From: Lachnospiraceae bacterium
GTDB lineage: Bacteria > Bacillota > Clostridia > Lachnospirales > Lachnospiraceae
Reading direction: 5' to 3'
Assembly: GCA_015057625.1 (NCBI GenBank)
Contig: SVDZ01000001.1
Span: 306,921 to 370,920 of the forward strand
DNA length: 64,000 nucleotides
The position numbers and the translations under genes are program-made. Positions 18,764 to 27,564 of this stretch are shown here, piece by piece. Position 1 is the first letter of the stretch. Each line of letters starts with the position of its first letter. The notes under the pieces are model-generated. The model did no database searches and had not been told where the DNA came from. It saw nothing but the letters and a program-made list of their open reading frames with translations.

Positions 18764-20229
18764 TACACCGGGTAGTTGTTATCGAAACACGCCTTACAAA
18801 TCGGCAAATCTCCGACCATTGTTTTAAAATCTTCTATCTCAAGATACTGTAGCGAATCCGCGCCGATATTTTGGCATATAAAATCAACGGAATGTTCTGA
18901 TGCAATCAGTTGCTTACTGCTTGGTACATCTGTGCCGTAATAGCAAGGATACAAAAAAGGTGGTGAACTAATCTTTACATGCACTTCTTTTGCTCCGGCT
19001 TTTTTAAGCATCTCTATAATTTGTTTCATTGTAGTTCCTCTGACTATTGAGTCATCTATGATAATTATGTTTTTGCCTCGAACTACATTATCTATAACAC
19101 TAAGTTTCATATGAACAGCTTCTCTTCGCTCTTCATCTGTAGGCTTAATGAAACTTCTTCCTATATAACTGTTTTTGTGGAATGCCAATGCAAACGGAAT
19201 TCCGGATTCTTTCGCATAACCTGCTGCAGCGGCAAGTCCTGAGTCAGGAACACCAACTACGATATCTGCATCTATTTTTGATTTTCTGGCAAGTGCTCTT
19301 CCTGCACGTTCACGTGCCTCATGTACTTCAATACCGTCAATTACAGAATCAAGCCTTGCAAAATAAATGTATTCAAAAATACAGTGAGCATGTTTCTTGT
19401 TGCACAAATCCTCATTTGAGCTGATGCCCTCCGGAGTTATTGTTATGATTTCTCCAGGCTTCACATCACGAATAACTTCACCTCCGGTTGTTGTAATTGC
19501 CACACTCTCAGAAGCCAAAATGTATGTATCATCTCTCTTTCCAAGAACTAGAGGCTTTATTCCCTGCGGATCACGCATTCCCACAAGCTTTCTCGGGCTC
19601 ATCACAATGACTGCGTAACCGCCATGAATTTTATCAGCAGTATTTTCAACCGCCTCTTCAATTGAGCCAGACTTTACCCTCTCACTAATAATTTCATAGG
19701 TAAGTACTTCTGAATCAGACGACGTGTAATGCGCCTGTCCTCTGTACATCTGTTTTTCTTTTATTTCGCCGGCATTTACAATGTTGCCATTATGCACTAC
19801 GGCAAGACTTCCCTTGATATAATTCATTGCTATTGGCTGAGCATTTTCAGGAGTACTTCCTCCTGTTGTTGAGTATCTGACATGGCCCACTCCAATATTT
19901 CCGACCAATTTTTTCGAATTGGCATCTGCCGTTCCGTCAAAATCAGTATTATCAAAAACCTCGCTGACAAGTCCCATACCTTTCTTTGTTTTGATATTTC
20001 CCATAGGTCCTGTCGTATCTGAGATTGACATACCTGCCGACTCCTGCCCTCTGTGCTGCAATGCAATCAATCCATAATAAATATCCTTTGAAACATTTAC
20101 TCCTTCAGGTGCATAGATTCCAAACACTCCACATTCTTCATGAAGTTTGTCATCATAATCACCAACTTCATAGAAATTCTTTTCACATTCGCCCATTTGA
20201 TTTTTGCATGATAAAATTTCGTTTTGCAC
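18763..20229 (-). CDS. purF: Amidophosphoribosyltransferase
   Basis: First committed enzyme of purine synthesis: it moves the glutamine amide to PRPP to give phosphoribosylamine. The 488-residue protein resembles the Bacillus type. It has a propeptide of about 32 residues before the class II amidotransferase cysteine (HEECGVFGIY), the PRPP-binding motif IIIDDSIVRGTT, and cysteines near the C-terminus (FLYPCYYGTD, ICKACFDN) consistent with the 4Fe-4S cluster. The start is a GTG at 20229 with AAGGAGG six bases upstream. Its leader has the same ANTAR-like hairpin and terminator as glnN and gltB, an unexpected link of purine entry to nitrogen status. Other purine genes are not nearby. Confidence 0.95.
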   Translation of the reverse strand: MQNEILSCKNQMGECEKNFYEVGDYDDKLHEECGVFGIYAPEGVNVSKDIYYGLIALQHRGQESAGMSISDTTGPMGNIKTKKGMGLVSEVFDNTDFDGTADANSKKLVGNIGVGHVRYSTTGGSTPENAQPIAMNYIKGSLAVVHNGNIVNAGEIKEKQMYRGQAHYTSSDSEVLTYEIISERVKSGSIEEAVENTADKIHGGYAVIVMSPRKLVGMRDPQGIKPLVLGKRDDTYILASESVAITTTGGEVIRDVKPGEIITITPEGISSNEDLCNKKHAHCIFEYIYFARLDSVIDGIEVHEARERAGRALARKSKIDADIVVGVPDSGLAAAAGYAKESGIPFALAFHKNSYIGRSFIKPTDEERREAVHMKLSVIDNVVRGKNIIIIDDSIVRGTTMKQIIEMLKKAGAKEVHVKISSPPFLYPCYYGTDVPSSKQLIASEHSVDFICQNIGADSLQYLEIEDFKTMVGDLPICKACFDNNYPV

Positions 20230-20254
20230 TTTGTGCCTCCTTAAAAATAAAAGA

Positions 20255-20292
20255 AGACACTTCGAGTACTATACTCAAAGCGCCTTTGCTTC
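20255..20292 (-). promoter_or_regulatory. ANTAR-type antiterminator/terminator in the purF leader
   Basis: P1 is GAAGC-[AAAGGC]-GCTTT (20277-20292), with a loop having A1 and G4. It overlaps a 13-pair terminator stem (20256-20284) followed by TTCTTTTATTTTT. The second hairpin can expose ATAGTA, again AxxGxx. Position and sequence match the gltB and glnN leaders. Confidence 0.75.
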
Positions 20293-20333
20293 TCTAAATC
20301 ATCATTTTATTTCTTATTGTTCTTATTTAACTT

Positions 20334-20392
20334 GGGATAATTGTATTATTCCCACATTTCAAATTATAAGCACCACGAAAAACGAATGTCAA
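20334..20392 (-). promoter_or_regulatory. purF promoter and 5' leader hairpin
   Basis: -35 TTGACA (20387-20392), 18-base spacer, -10 TATAAT (20363-20368). A GGGAATAAT/ATTATCCC hairpin (20334-20353) lies at the start of the transcript. The promoter spacer strongly resembles that of gltB. Confidence 0.75.
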
Positions 20393-20558
20393 CAATCAAC
20401 ATCTGAGCAACGAACAAATGTTAACATTGTAAAGAATTATCATGCCATTTAACAAATAGTGTTAAAAAAAACTTTAATTAATTAATATTGTTATATAACA
20501 ATTTATAAAATCTATTTATTAAATAAATCTTGCCATGTACAACGGTAAAGTAAATAAG

Positions 20559-20591
20559 AAGGCACTTTGAGTACAATACCCAAAGTGCCTT
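20559..20591 (-). terminator. Terminator of the amt gene
   Basis: AAGGCACTTTG/CAAAGTGCCTT stem, then a moderately T-rich stretch on the minus strand. It resembles the leader terminators of gltB and purF but lacks the P1 hairpin. Confidence 0.7.
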
Positions 20592-20675
20592 GGTTTCTTT
20601 TAAGAAACATTTGTCATACGTGTAAAGATTTATATCAATAATTTTTCAATTATTAATACCGCTTATATGATGCTA

Positions 20676-22436
20676 TTACTCAACATCCTGTAATGCCTCT
20701 TCGTTTTCTTCACCTGTTCTGATCTTAACGACACGGCTTACAGGGTATACGAAGATCTTACCATCACCGATTTTTCCTGTGTAAAGTGTCTTCTTAGCAG
20801 TCTCAATAACACTGTCTACAGGGATGTCGCTGACAACAACTTCCAATTTGATTTTTGGTAAAAGTGTGAGGTCCATCTCAACTCCACGGTACATCTGTCC
20901 GGCACCTTTCTGAATACCACAACCGCTGACCTGAGTTACTGTAATACCTGTAACACCTAAGTTGTTGAGGGCTCTCTTAATCTTGTCATATCTTGATAAT
21001 TTAGTAATAATAACTACTTTATAAATTCCTGTATCAAGGGTTGTTCCCTGAAGAGGAGTTACATTGTTTTCTACTTTTACTGAAGCTTTCTTCATAGCCT
21101 CACTTGCGTTTTCATATTCATCAACACCAAGTTTTGTGTTTTCATTTGCAAACATTGCAGACTCTGTAATATCAACAATTGAGAAGCCTGCGTAAGCAGA
21201 TGTAAGACCATGTTCTTTAACATCAAGACCTTCAATCTCTTCATCCTCTTCAACTCTAAGTCCGAAAATTGCTTTGATAACTGAGAATACAATTACCATT
21301 GTTACAATTGTCCATGCTGCTACTGAAATAAAACCAATAAGCTGAATTGATAATAATTTTAATCCACCACCGTAGAATAAACCTGTTAACTCATCGTTTC
21401 CGGGAGCTGAAGTTGTTGCGAACAAACCAACTGCTATTGTTCCCCAGATACCGTTCATCATATGTACGGCAACTGCACCTACAGGGTCGTCAATGTGAAG
21501 CTTGTAATCAAGAAGCCAAACACCAAAGCATACTAAAAGTCCTGCAACTGCTCCGATTACGATTGCACCAAAGGCATCTGTTACATCACAAGGAGCTGTG
21601 ATAGCAACAAGTCCTGCAAGGGAAGCATTTAAACACATTGATACATCAGGCTTACCATATTTAATCCAAGTGAAAATCATACATACTACTGTTGCAATTG
21701 ATGGTGCAATTGTTGTTGTAACAAATACTGATGCAAGCTGATCAGTAGAAGTACATGCTGCACCGTTAAATCCGTACCATCCAAACCAGAGGATGAATAC
21801 ACCTAAACATCCGACTACGATATTGTGTCCCGGAATCGCGTTAACTTTTACTACTTTTCCATTTTCATCTTTATCGAATTTTCCGATTCTTGAGCCTACC
21901 ATCTTAGCACCGATAATAGCTGCGATACCACCTACCATGTGAATTGCACATGATCCTGCAAAATCGTGGAATCCCATCTGTGAAAGGAATCCGCCACCCC
22001 AAATCCAGTGAGCTTCTACAGGATAAACAAGTCCTGAGATAATTCCTGAGTATACACAATAACTTAAGAATTTTGTTCTCTCAGCCATTGCTCCTGAAAC
22101 GATTGTTGCTGTTGTTGCACAGAAAACTAAGTTGAATACGAAGTTTGACCAGTCAAAATTCTGGTAGTTTGTTAGAATGTCAAATCCCGGTTTCCCGATA
22201 AATCCAAACAAATCTTCTCCTAGTAACAATCCAAATCCGATTATGATGAACATTGCACAACCTATACAAAAATCCATAAGGTTTTTCATAAGAATATTAC
22301 CTGCATTCTTAGCTCTTGAAAAACCTGCCTCAACCATTGCGAATCCTGCCTGCATCCAAAATACAAGGGCAGCTCCGATTAAAAACCATACGGCAAATAC
22401 CTCTCCGCTAACTGCATTCATTATTTCTTCCGTCAT
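20676..22436 (-). CDS. amt: Ammonium transporter fused to a PII signal domain
   Basis: Amt proteins conduct ammonium across the membrane; PII proteins bind ATP, ADP and 2-oxoglutarate and gate Amt. Here both are one 586-residue protein: an Amt domain with about 11 helices (residues 1-420), a linker, and a C-terminal GlnK/GlnB-like domain (about 465-575). The latter has the PII signatures (GCGIQKGAGQMYRG and TGKIGDGKIFV). The T-loop tyrosine that is uridylylated in enteric PII is replaced by methionine (YRGVEM), so control is probably by ligand only. AAGGAGG precedes the start. It lies downstream of glnN with an ANTAR-like leader between them. Confidence 0.93.
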   Translation of the reverse strand: MTEEIMNAVSGEVFAVWFLIGAALVFWMQAGFAMVEAGFSRAKNAGNILMKNLMDFCIGCAMFIIIGFGLLLGEDLFGFIGKPGFDILTNYQNFDWSNFVFNLVFCATTATIVSGAMAERTKFLSYCVYSGIISGLVYPVEAHWIWGGGFLSQMGFHDFAGSCAIHMVGGIAAIIGAKMVGSRIGKFDKDENGKVVKVNAIPGHNIVVGCLGVFILWFGWYGFNGAACTSTDQLASVFVTTTIAPSIATVVCMIFTWIKYGKPDVSMCLNASLAGLVAITAPCDVTDAFGAIVIGAVAGLLVCFGVWLLDYKLHIDDPVGAVAVHMMNGIWGTIAVGLFATTSAPGNDELTGLFYGGGLKLLSIQLIGFISVAAWTIVTMVIVFSVIKAIFGLRVEEDEEIEGLDVKEHGLTSAYAGFSIVDITESAMFANENTKLGVDEYENASEAMKKASVKVENNVTPLQGTTLDTGIYKVVIITKLSRYDKIKRALNNLGVTGITVTQVSGCGIQKGAGQMYRGVEMDLTLLPKIKLEVVVSDIPVDSVIETAKKTLYTGKIGDGKIFVYPVSRVVKIRTGEENEEALQDVE

Positions 22437-22492
22437 AGTAATTCCTCCTTTTTCCTATCCTTTATATCTATATTCAATATCTACGATTTGCT

Positions 22493-22529
22493 AATCACAT
22501 CGAATCTGCTTTGCTCGTCGCAGATAACA
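22493..22529 (-). other. Conserved post-terminator element E (amt leader copy)
   Basis: Follows the amt leader terminator. Here the stem is ATCTGC/GCAGAT around the loop GACGAGCAAA. Compared with the other copies (CAC/GTG), both sides of the stem have changed together while the loop is kept. Confidence 0.65.
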
Positions 22530-22534
22530 AAGAA

Positions 22535-22605
22535 GGCCATCCCAAAGAGCTTTTAATATCATCGGATTAAATCCTTTGAAATCTCCACGCCCTTGTGGGA
22601 TGACC
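22535..22605 (-). promoter_or_regulatory. ANTAR-type leader and terminator upstream of amt
   Basis: P1 is CCAC-[AAGGGC]-GTGG (22585-22598). A ten-pair terminator stem GGTCATCCCA/TGGGATGGCC (22596-22605 with 22535-22544) shares the CCCA strand, so the two structures exclude each other; a T-rich run follows. A second hexaloop hairpin is less clear than in the other leaders. Confidence 0.65.
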
Positions 22606-22618
22606 TGTTTTTAGTTGC

Positions 22619-22646
22619 CCGAGTTGGCATTTTACCTCCAACCCGG
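22619..22646 (-). other. Hairpin between glnN and amt
   Basis: Nine-pair stem CCGGGTTGG/CCAACTCGG with no U-run after it, just downstream of the glnN stop codon. It may protect the glnN 3' end or process a glnN-amt transcript. No separate amt promoter was found here. Confidence 0.5.
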
Positions 22647-22667
22647 ATGAAAATTGGTATCTATATC

Positions 22668-24767
22668 TTAATATACACTGAACAATAACTTGCCATAACT
22701 TGGGAATGGCCAGTATCTTTCAGATGTAAGCATTTCTGCCTCATCAACATATTTTCTGAGGTTTTCCATTGCAGGAAGAATCTCATCTCTCATTGCTTCT
22801 GATGTCTTAATAATGTTGTCATAATTTACAAGACTTGCAAGTTTCTCTTCCAAAGCTTTTGTAGCTTCGTTGATAGAATCAGTAAGTTCTGAAAGTCTTT
22901 CCATAGTAGAAATCTCATAATTACATTTTACATTTGCGCTTACTGACTTCATAAGTGATGTAGTCTTTGCAAGGCTGTAAAGATATCCTTCGATTGCTGC
23001 AAGATAATTCTTTCTTACCATATCAACCATTGTATGTCCTTCAATGTTGATTGTCTTGCAGTAGTTCTCCAACATAATTTCACATCTTGAGTGAAGCTCT
23101 GACTCTGTAAATACTTTGTGAGCGATAAGCATATCCATGTTCTTCTTATCTAATAAGTGTGGCATAGCATCAGCTGTTGTCTTAAGATTTGAGAGGCCTC
23201 TAACCTTTGTAGCTTCCTCAATCCACTCTTCACCGTATCCGTTTCCGTTGAAGATGATTCTCTCATGAGCTTTGATTGTCTCTTTGATAAGTTCATGAAG
23301 TTCACTTTCAAAATCAGCTGCTCCCTCAAGTCTGTCAGCAAACTGCTGTAAACTCTCTGCAACTGCTGCATTTAACATGATGTTACAGCAAGCAATACTG
23401 TTTGCTGAACCAAGTGATCTGAACTCGAACTTGTTTCCTGTAAATGCAAATGGTGATGTACGGTTTCTGTCAGTTGTATCTCTAGAGAATCTTGGAAGTG
23501 AATGTACTCCAAGTTTCATAATTACTTTCTCTGTTCCTTCATAAGGAGTGTCATTCTTGATTGAATCAAGGATTGCTGTAAGCTCATCTCCAAGGAAGAT
23601 TGAGATGATTGCAGGAGGTGCCTCGTTAGCACCAAGTCTGTGGTCATTTCCTGCTGTAGCTACTGACAATCTAAGTAAATCCTGATACTCATCAACAGCT
23701 TTGATTACTGCACAGAGCATAAGTAAGAACTGTGCATTTTCACTTGGTGTATCTCCAGGTGAAAGGAGGTTTGCTCCTGTATCTGTTGCCATTGACCAGT
23801 TGTTATGCTTTCCAGATCCGTTAACTCCTGCAAATGGTTTTTCATGAAGAAGACAAACCATACCGTGCTTTCTTGCAACCTTCTGCATAATCTCCATTGT
23901 AAGCTGATTGTTATCTGTAGCTACGTTTGTTGTAGAGAAGATTGGTGCAAGCTCGTGCTGAGCAGGTGCTACTTCATTGTGCTCTGTCTTTGCAAGGATT
24001 CCAAGTTTCCAGAGTTCCTCGTTTAACTCTTCCATAAATGCGTTTACTCTAGGTTTGATTACACCAAAGTAGTGATCATCAAGTTCCTGTCCTTTTGGAG
24101 GCATTGCTCCGAAAAGTGTTCTTCCTGTATATACAAGGTCAGGTCTCTTTTCGAACATTTCCTTATCTACTAAGAAATATTCCTGTTCAGGACCTACGCT
24201 TGTTCTAACGTACTTAACGTCATTTCCAAATAATTTTAATACTCTCTTTGCCTGGCGGTTAAGTGCCTGCATTGATCTAAGGAGTGGTGTCTTCTTATCA
24301 AGAGCATCTCCTGAGTATGAACAGAATGCTGTTGGAATGCAAAGTGTGTGATCCTTGATAAATGCATATGATGTAGGATCCCAAGCTGTATAACCACGTG
24401 CCTCAAATGTTGCTCTAAGTCCTCCTGAAGGGAATGATGAAGCATCAGGTTCACCCTTAATCAACTCCTTACCTGAGAATTCCATAATGATTCCGCCATC
24501 AGGTGAAGGTGTGATAAAACTGTCATGCTTTTCAGCTGTGATTCCTGTAAGTGGCTGGAACCAATGTGTATAATGTGTAGCTCCGTTTTCAACTGCCCAC
24601 TTCTTCATCTCTGTAGCAACTGCATCTGCTACCTTATCATCTAATCTGGTATTTTCATCTATTGTCTTTCTGAGAGAACTGTAAATATCCTCCGATAATC
24701 TTGCTCTCATTACTCTGTCATCAAAGACAAGAGCTCCAAACATTTCAGGTACGTTTTGTGTATTCAT
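22668..24767 (-). CDS. glnN: Glutamine synthetase type III
   Basis: Makes glutamine from glutamate, ammonia and ATP. At 699 residues it is the large GSIII type common in Bacteroides and Clostridia, not the 440-470-residue GSI. Family motifs include [22 protein letters not shown], here named by its first and last residues only (about residues 136-158), plus [29 protein letters not shown] and [18 protein letters not shown] precedes the ATG. The strong promoter starts transcription only a few bases before the ANTAR-like hairpin. With Amt-PII downstream and GltBD elsewhere, it completes the GS-GOGAT ammonium route. Confidence 0.97.
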   Translation of the reverse strand: MNTQNVPEMFGALVFDDRVMRARLSEDIYSSLRKTIDENTRLDDKVADAVATEMKKWAVENGATHYTHWFQPLTGITAEKHDSFITPSPDGGIIMEFSGKELIKGEPDASSFPSGGLRATFEARGYTAWDPTSYAFIKDHTLCIPTAFCSYSGDALDKKTPLLRSMQALNRQAKRVLKLFGNDVKYVRTSVGPEQEYFLVDKEMFEKRPDLVYTGRTLFGAMPPKGQELDDHYFGVIKPRVNAFMEELNEELWKLGILAKTEHNEVAPAQHELAPIFSTTNVATDNNQLTMEIMQKVARKHGMVCLLHEKPFAGVNGSGKHNNWSMATDTGANLLSPGDTPSENAQFLLMLCAVIKAVDEYQDLLRLSVATAGNDHRLGANEAPPAIISIFLGDELTAILDSIKNDTPYEGTEKVIMKLGVHSLPRFSRDTTDRNRTSPFAFTGNKFEFRSLGSANSIACCNIMLNAAVAESLQQFADRLEGAADFESELHELIKETIKAHERIIFNGNGYGEEWIEEATKVRGLSNLKTTADAMPHLLDKKNMDMLIAHKVFTESELHSRCEIMLENYCKTINIEGHTMVDMVRKNYLAAIEGYLYSLAKTTSLMKSVSANVKCNYEISTMERLSELTDSINEATKALEEKLASLVNYDNIIKTSEAMRDEILPAMENLRKYVDEAEMLTSERYWPFPSYGKLLFSVY

Positions 24768-24798
24768 AACATATTCTCCTTTCCTTAGACAAAAAAAT

Positions 24799-24837
24799 GG
24801 CGCCTCGGAGGTTCAATCTCCAAGACGCCTTTGTCTT
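24799..24837 (-). promoter_or_regulatory. ANTAR-type antiterminator/terminator in the glnN leader
   Basis: P1 is AAGAC-[AAAGGC]-GTCTT (24822-24837), with loop A1 and G4, beginning about three bases into the transcript. It overlaps a 12-pair terminator stem GGCGTCTTGGAG/CTCCGAGGCGCC (24799-24829), which is followed by ATTTTTTT. The second loop reads ATTGAA. This is the clearest example in the window. Confidence 0.8.
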
Positions 24838-24846
24838 ATGTCGTGA

Positions 24847-24875
24847 ATTATAGCCACAAAAAAAACTGCTGTCAA
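24847..24875 (-). promoter_or_regulatory. glnN promoter
   Basis: Perfect -35 TTGACA (24870-24875), 17-base spacer, perfect -10 TATAAT (24847-24852). The start of transcription is expected near 24840. The rest of the glnN-serpin spacer (to 25077) is AT-rich with no clear terminator. Confidence 0.9.
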
Positions 24876-25077
24876 GTTTTTTTCTGATTTCTTAATTTTT
24901 TTAATTGCCAAGTTTAGATTATTAATTTTTTATTTTTATTTTTAAAGTCCATATCCGTTTTTCTCTTATTCACAAACTAATCATACCAATTTCTTTGCAT
25001 ATTATTCATCCACCATAAAAAAACTGTTGGATAAATTACTAATATTCAATTTTCAAGTTTTTTCAAAAATTTTGACA

Positions 25078-26274
25078 TCATTCTTCAGGATTAACATATT
25101 TTCCGACAAATAATATCTCACCGGATATGTTATCTTTAATCATATAAGCAAAAGGCCTGTCAAGGTATACCGTTTTTTCATAATCACCAAGTACTGCGCT
25201 TACTTTTTTAAAACTTGTAACTGCCACTGCCCTGGTTCCACTTTCATCAAGAGTAATTTTGGTCTTTTGAAAGAGTGTTCCCATTTCTTCAGCCGGACAA
25301 TTCTCAAGCATTTTACACGTCTTTACGCCGGAAAGATTCAGTTCATCAAGAACATTATCCAATGTCTTTGAATTTACTCTTAAATCATCTGATTTCCATT
25401 CATATTCAAACTTTGGAAGTTTTATTGATACATCATCAAACTCACGCCTTGATGCCATAAATGAGCTGATATCCAGATCTGCTAATTTGAACTCCCCTTC
25501 TTCTTTTGGAAGAATTGCAATAAATGAGTATTCCCCTTTTTTGCCATATGTTTTTTCAAATCCTTGAGCGTATCTATTTTCGTAATAAATAGATTCTTCT
25601 GAATTCAACATTGAGACCTGTTTTATTGAACCGTCTGCCAATGTAAAATCTTCAGTTTCTGTATCAGACTTCTTAAATTTCTTTGTCCATTTGCCATCAA
25701 AGGCTGTTGCGTTAAATATTGCAATATACTCAGGAGGACTATCAACCACCTGTTTAATCAATCTGTGAGTGTGTTTGTATGCCCATCTATTTATCTTTTT
25801 AACTGTCGATGAATTCATAGGCTCCTTATACACTTTTGCAACATAATATTTTTTAGCGTTTTTGCTAAAACTTCCGTTCAGTTTATATTTGTTGTCATAC
25901 CATACGCTATTTGCAATATTTAAAACACCTTTAGCTTTTGCTGATTTTATCAATGCATTTACATATTCATTATATTCATCAACATTTATGCCTAAATAAT
26001 CACTCACTTCCTTTTTCACATTTTCATCTGAACTGTTTGCTACCATTCCAAGAACACAATTTAATGATATCGGACTGACAAGAATATTGCCATTAGACTC
26101 AAACAAATCAACAAGTTCTGTTGCTCTCTTTATATTTGCCTCAGCATACTCTGTGTCTTCAACTCTCGATTTTGCATTAATATTGTACTTGTATTCTGTT
26201 GTTGTTTTCCTAACTGAAATGACACCTATTGTTAAAGCCAGCGCCATACAAATAATTCCGATTATTTTTTTCAT
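25078..26274 (-). CDS. Serpin-family protease inhibitor
   Basis: Serpins trap serine or cysteine proteases by cleavage of an exposed reactive loop. The 398-residue protein has an N-terminal hydrophobic segment (about 3-20), consistent with export or membrane tethering, and then a full serpin fold. Recognisable parts are NILVSPISL, NATAFDGKW, the loop hinge ESGTRAVAVT, and the C-terminal DRPFAYMI...GEILFVGKYVNPE. The reactive loop centre is around FKKVSAVLGDYEKTV; the cleaved bond cannot be read directly. GGAGG precedes the start. It is the last gene of a run with an ECF sigma factor and DUF4367-like proteins. Gut clostridial serpins that inhibit elastase-like host proteases are known. Confidence 0.92.
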   Translation of the reverse strand: MKKIIGIICMALALTIGVISVRKTTTEYKYNINAKSRVEDTEYAEANIKRATELVDLFESNGNILVSPISLNCVLGMVANSSDENVKKEVSDYLGINVDEYNEYVNALIKSAKAKGVLNIANSVWYDNKYKLNGSFSKNAKKYYVAKVYKEPMNSSTVKKINRWAYKHTHRLIKQVVDSPPEYIAIFNATAFDGKWTKKFKKSDTETEDFTLADGSIKQVSMLNSEESIYYENRYAQGFEKTYGKKGEYSFIAILPKEEGEFKLADLDISSFMASRREFDDVSIKLPKFEYEWKSDDLRVNSKTLDNVLDELNLSGVKTCKMLENCPAEEMGTLFQKTKITLDESGTRAVAVTSFKKVSAVLGDYEKTVYLDRPFAYMIKDNISGEILFVGKYVNPEE

Positions 26275-26315
26275 TTTTACTCGCCTCCATTCTCAGCTAT
26301 TGAATTGGCTGATAA

Positions 26316-26936
26316 TTATCTGTCTGTTATATTCTCTGCAAATTTTTCAGCCATCTCAACCGTCGCATCCTTGCCTTCGATTATGATATCCATATAATAG
26401 TTATCTCCTTTATATTCAGCGATAACCTTGTCCTCATATGAGCTTATTACTATCTTTCGGCCTGACACCTCTTTTTCTACGGTCTCTATTGGTGTCATTT
26501 CCTCCGGCTCATATTTTTCAAGTAAATCCTGTTGGAATGTAACTTTTGAATCTTCTGATTCAAATTCCTGTATCCATAAATAGTAATCATCTTTAATCAT
26601 TTGCATCGGTCCTTCTTTATAGCCATCCGGCACAGCAAGTCTGTATTTTGGCATTTCAACAGTGCTTCTGATTACGATTGTCTCACGAGTTGTATCTTCA
26701 TTTTTCTTTGGCACACGAATTTTAAACGGTTCTCGCTTTGTCTGATCTTCCTTAACCCAAGAATCATAATTTGGCAACGTTTCATTCATATCATAGTACT
26801 CCACCATACCAAATCTATCTGCCACATCAACAACTACATTATATCCATAAACAAACGCCAAACGTGCTACATCAGGAACGCAAGTTATAATAATTATTAA
26901 ACATAGAAATATTACACTTATAATCTCTTTTTTCAT
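26316..26936 (-). CDS. Membrane-anchored DUF4367-like protein (paralogue 3)
   Basis: A 206-residue protein with one N-terminal membrane helix (about 7-28) and an outside domain whose last 110 residues are nearly identical to those of the next two upstream genes (LAVPDGYKEGPMQ, YLWIQEFES, EYKGDNYYMDIIIEGKDATVE). This is the domain found at the C-terminus of many clostridial anti-sigma factors. It lacks the cytoplasmic N-terminal region expected of an anti-sigma factor, so its role is unclear. The ATG at 26936, nine bases after GGAGG, is preferred over the GTG two codons earlier. Confidence 0.75.
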   Translation of the reverse strand: MKKEIISVIFLCLIIIITCVPDVARLAFVYGYNVVVDVADRFGMVEYYDMNETLPNYDSWVKEDQTKREPFKIRVPKKNEDTTRETIVIRSTVEMPKYRLAVPDGYKEGPMQMIKDDYYLWIQEFESEDSKVTFQQDLLEKYEPEEMTPIETVEKEVSGRKIVISSYEDKVIAEYKGDNYYMDIIIEGKDATVEMAEKFAENITDR

Positions 26937-26980
26937 TTTCACTCGCCTCCATTCTTGAATGTCGAAACTTTGGCTGTTAA

Positions 26981-27508
26981 TTATCTGTCCGTTATATTCC
27001 CTGCAAATTTTTCAGCCATCTCAACTGTCGCATCCTTACCTTCGATTATGATATCCATATAATAGTTATCTCCTTTATATTCGGCGATAACTTTGTCTTC
27101 ATATGAGGTTATTACTATCTTTCGGCCTGACACCTCTTTTTCTACGGTCTCTATCGGCATCAATTGCACCAGCGAATAATTATCCAGTAAGTCCTGCTTG
27201 AAAGTCACTTTTGAATCATCTGACTCAAATTCCTGAATCCATAAATAGTAATTACCTTTTATTATTTGCATCGGTCCTTCTTTATAGCCATCCGGTACAG
27301 CAAGTTTATACTTTGTCATATTATATGGTGCTCGCGTTGGCAGCTCCCCCATTATACCGTCATAAGGAAGTTGGTAATTCTCCGCTTTCCAGTATTTCGA
27401 AAACCCCATTTCAACAGCCAGTTTTAAAGCCACACTTGCCCCTACAGGACTAAAAGCCAAAATAACTAATGACGTTAGTGCTATTGAAATTATAATCTCT
27501 TTGTTCAT
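26981..27508 (-). CDS. Membrane-anchored DUF4367-like protein (paralogue 2)
   Basis: The 175-residue middle copy of the tandem trio. It has an N-terminal helix (about 5-30), a short variable stretch, then the shared domain (about 65-175), which ends in the same NITDR residues as its neighbours. A cytoplasmic sigma-binding part is absent. GGAGGAG precedes the ATG. The neighbouring genes keep high DNA identity through the shared domain, suggesting recent duplication or gene conversion. Confidence 0.75.
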   Translation of the reverse strand: MNKEIIISIALTSLVILAFSPVGASVALKLAVEMGFSKYWKAENYQLPYDGIMGELPTRAPYNMTKYKLAVPDGYKEGPMQIIKGNYYLWIQEFESDDSKVTFKQDLLDNYSLVQLMPIETVEKEVSGRKIVITSYEDKVIAEYKGDNYYMDIIIEGKDATVEMAEKFAGNITDR

Positions 27509-27564
27509 AGGCTCTCCTCCAATTTTGAATATCCAAGAACGTCCGCGGTATTCCGATTTGACAA

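Noticed and set aside
24799-24837. Glutamine riboswitch as explanation of the glnN leader
   Set aside because: The two-hairpin, AxxGxx-loop layout overlapping a terminator does not match the known glutamine-sensing aptamers, whereas it fits ANTAR targets.
26316-27508. Calling paralogues 2 and 3 anti-sigma factors
   Set aside because: Both lack the cytoplasmic N-terminal region that would bind a sigma factor; only the outside domain is shared.
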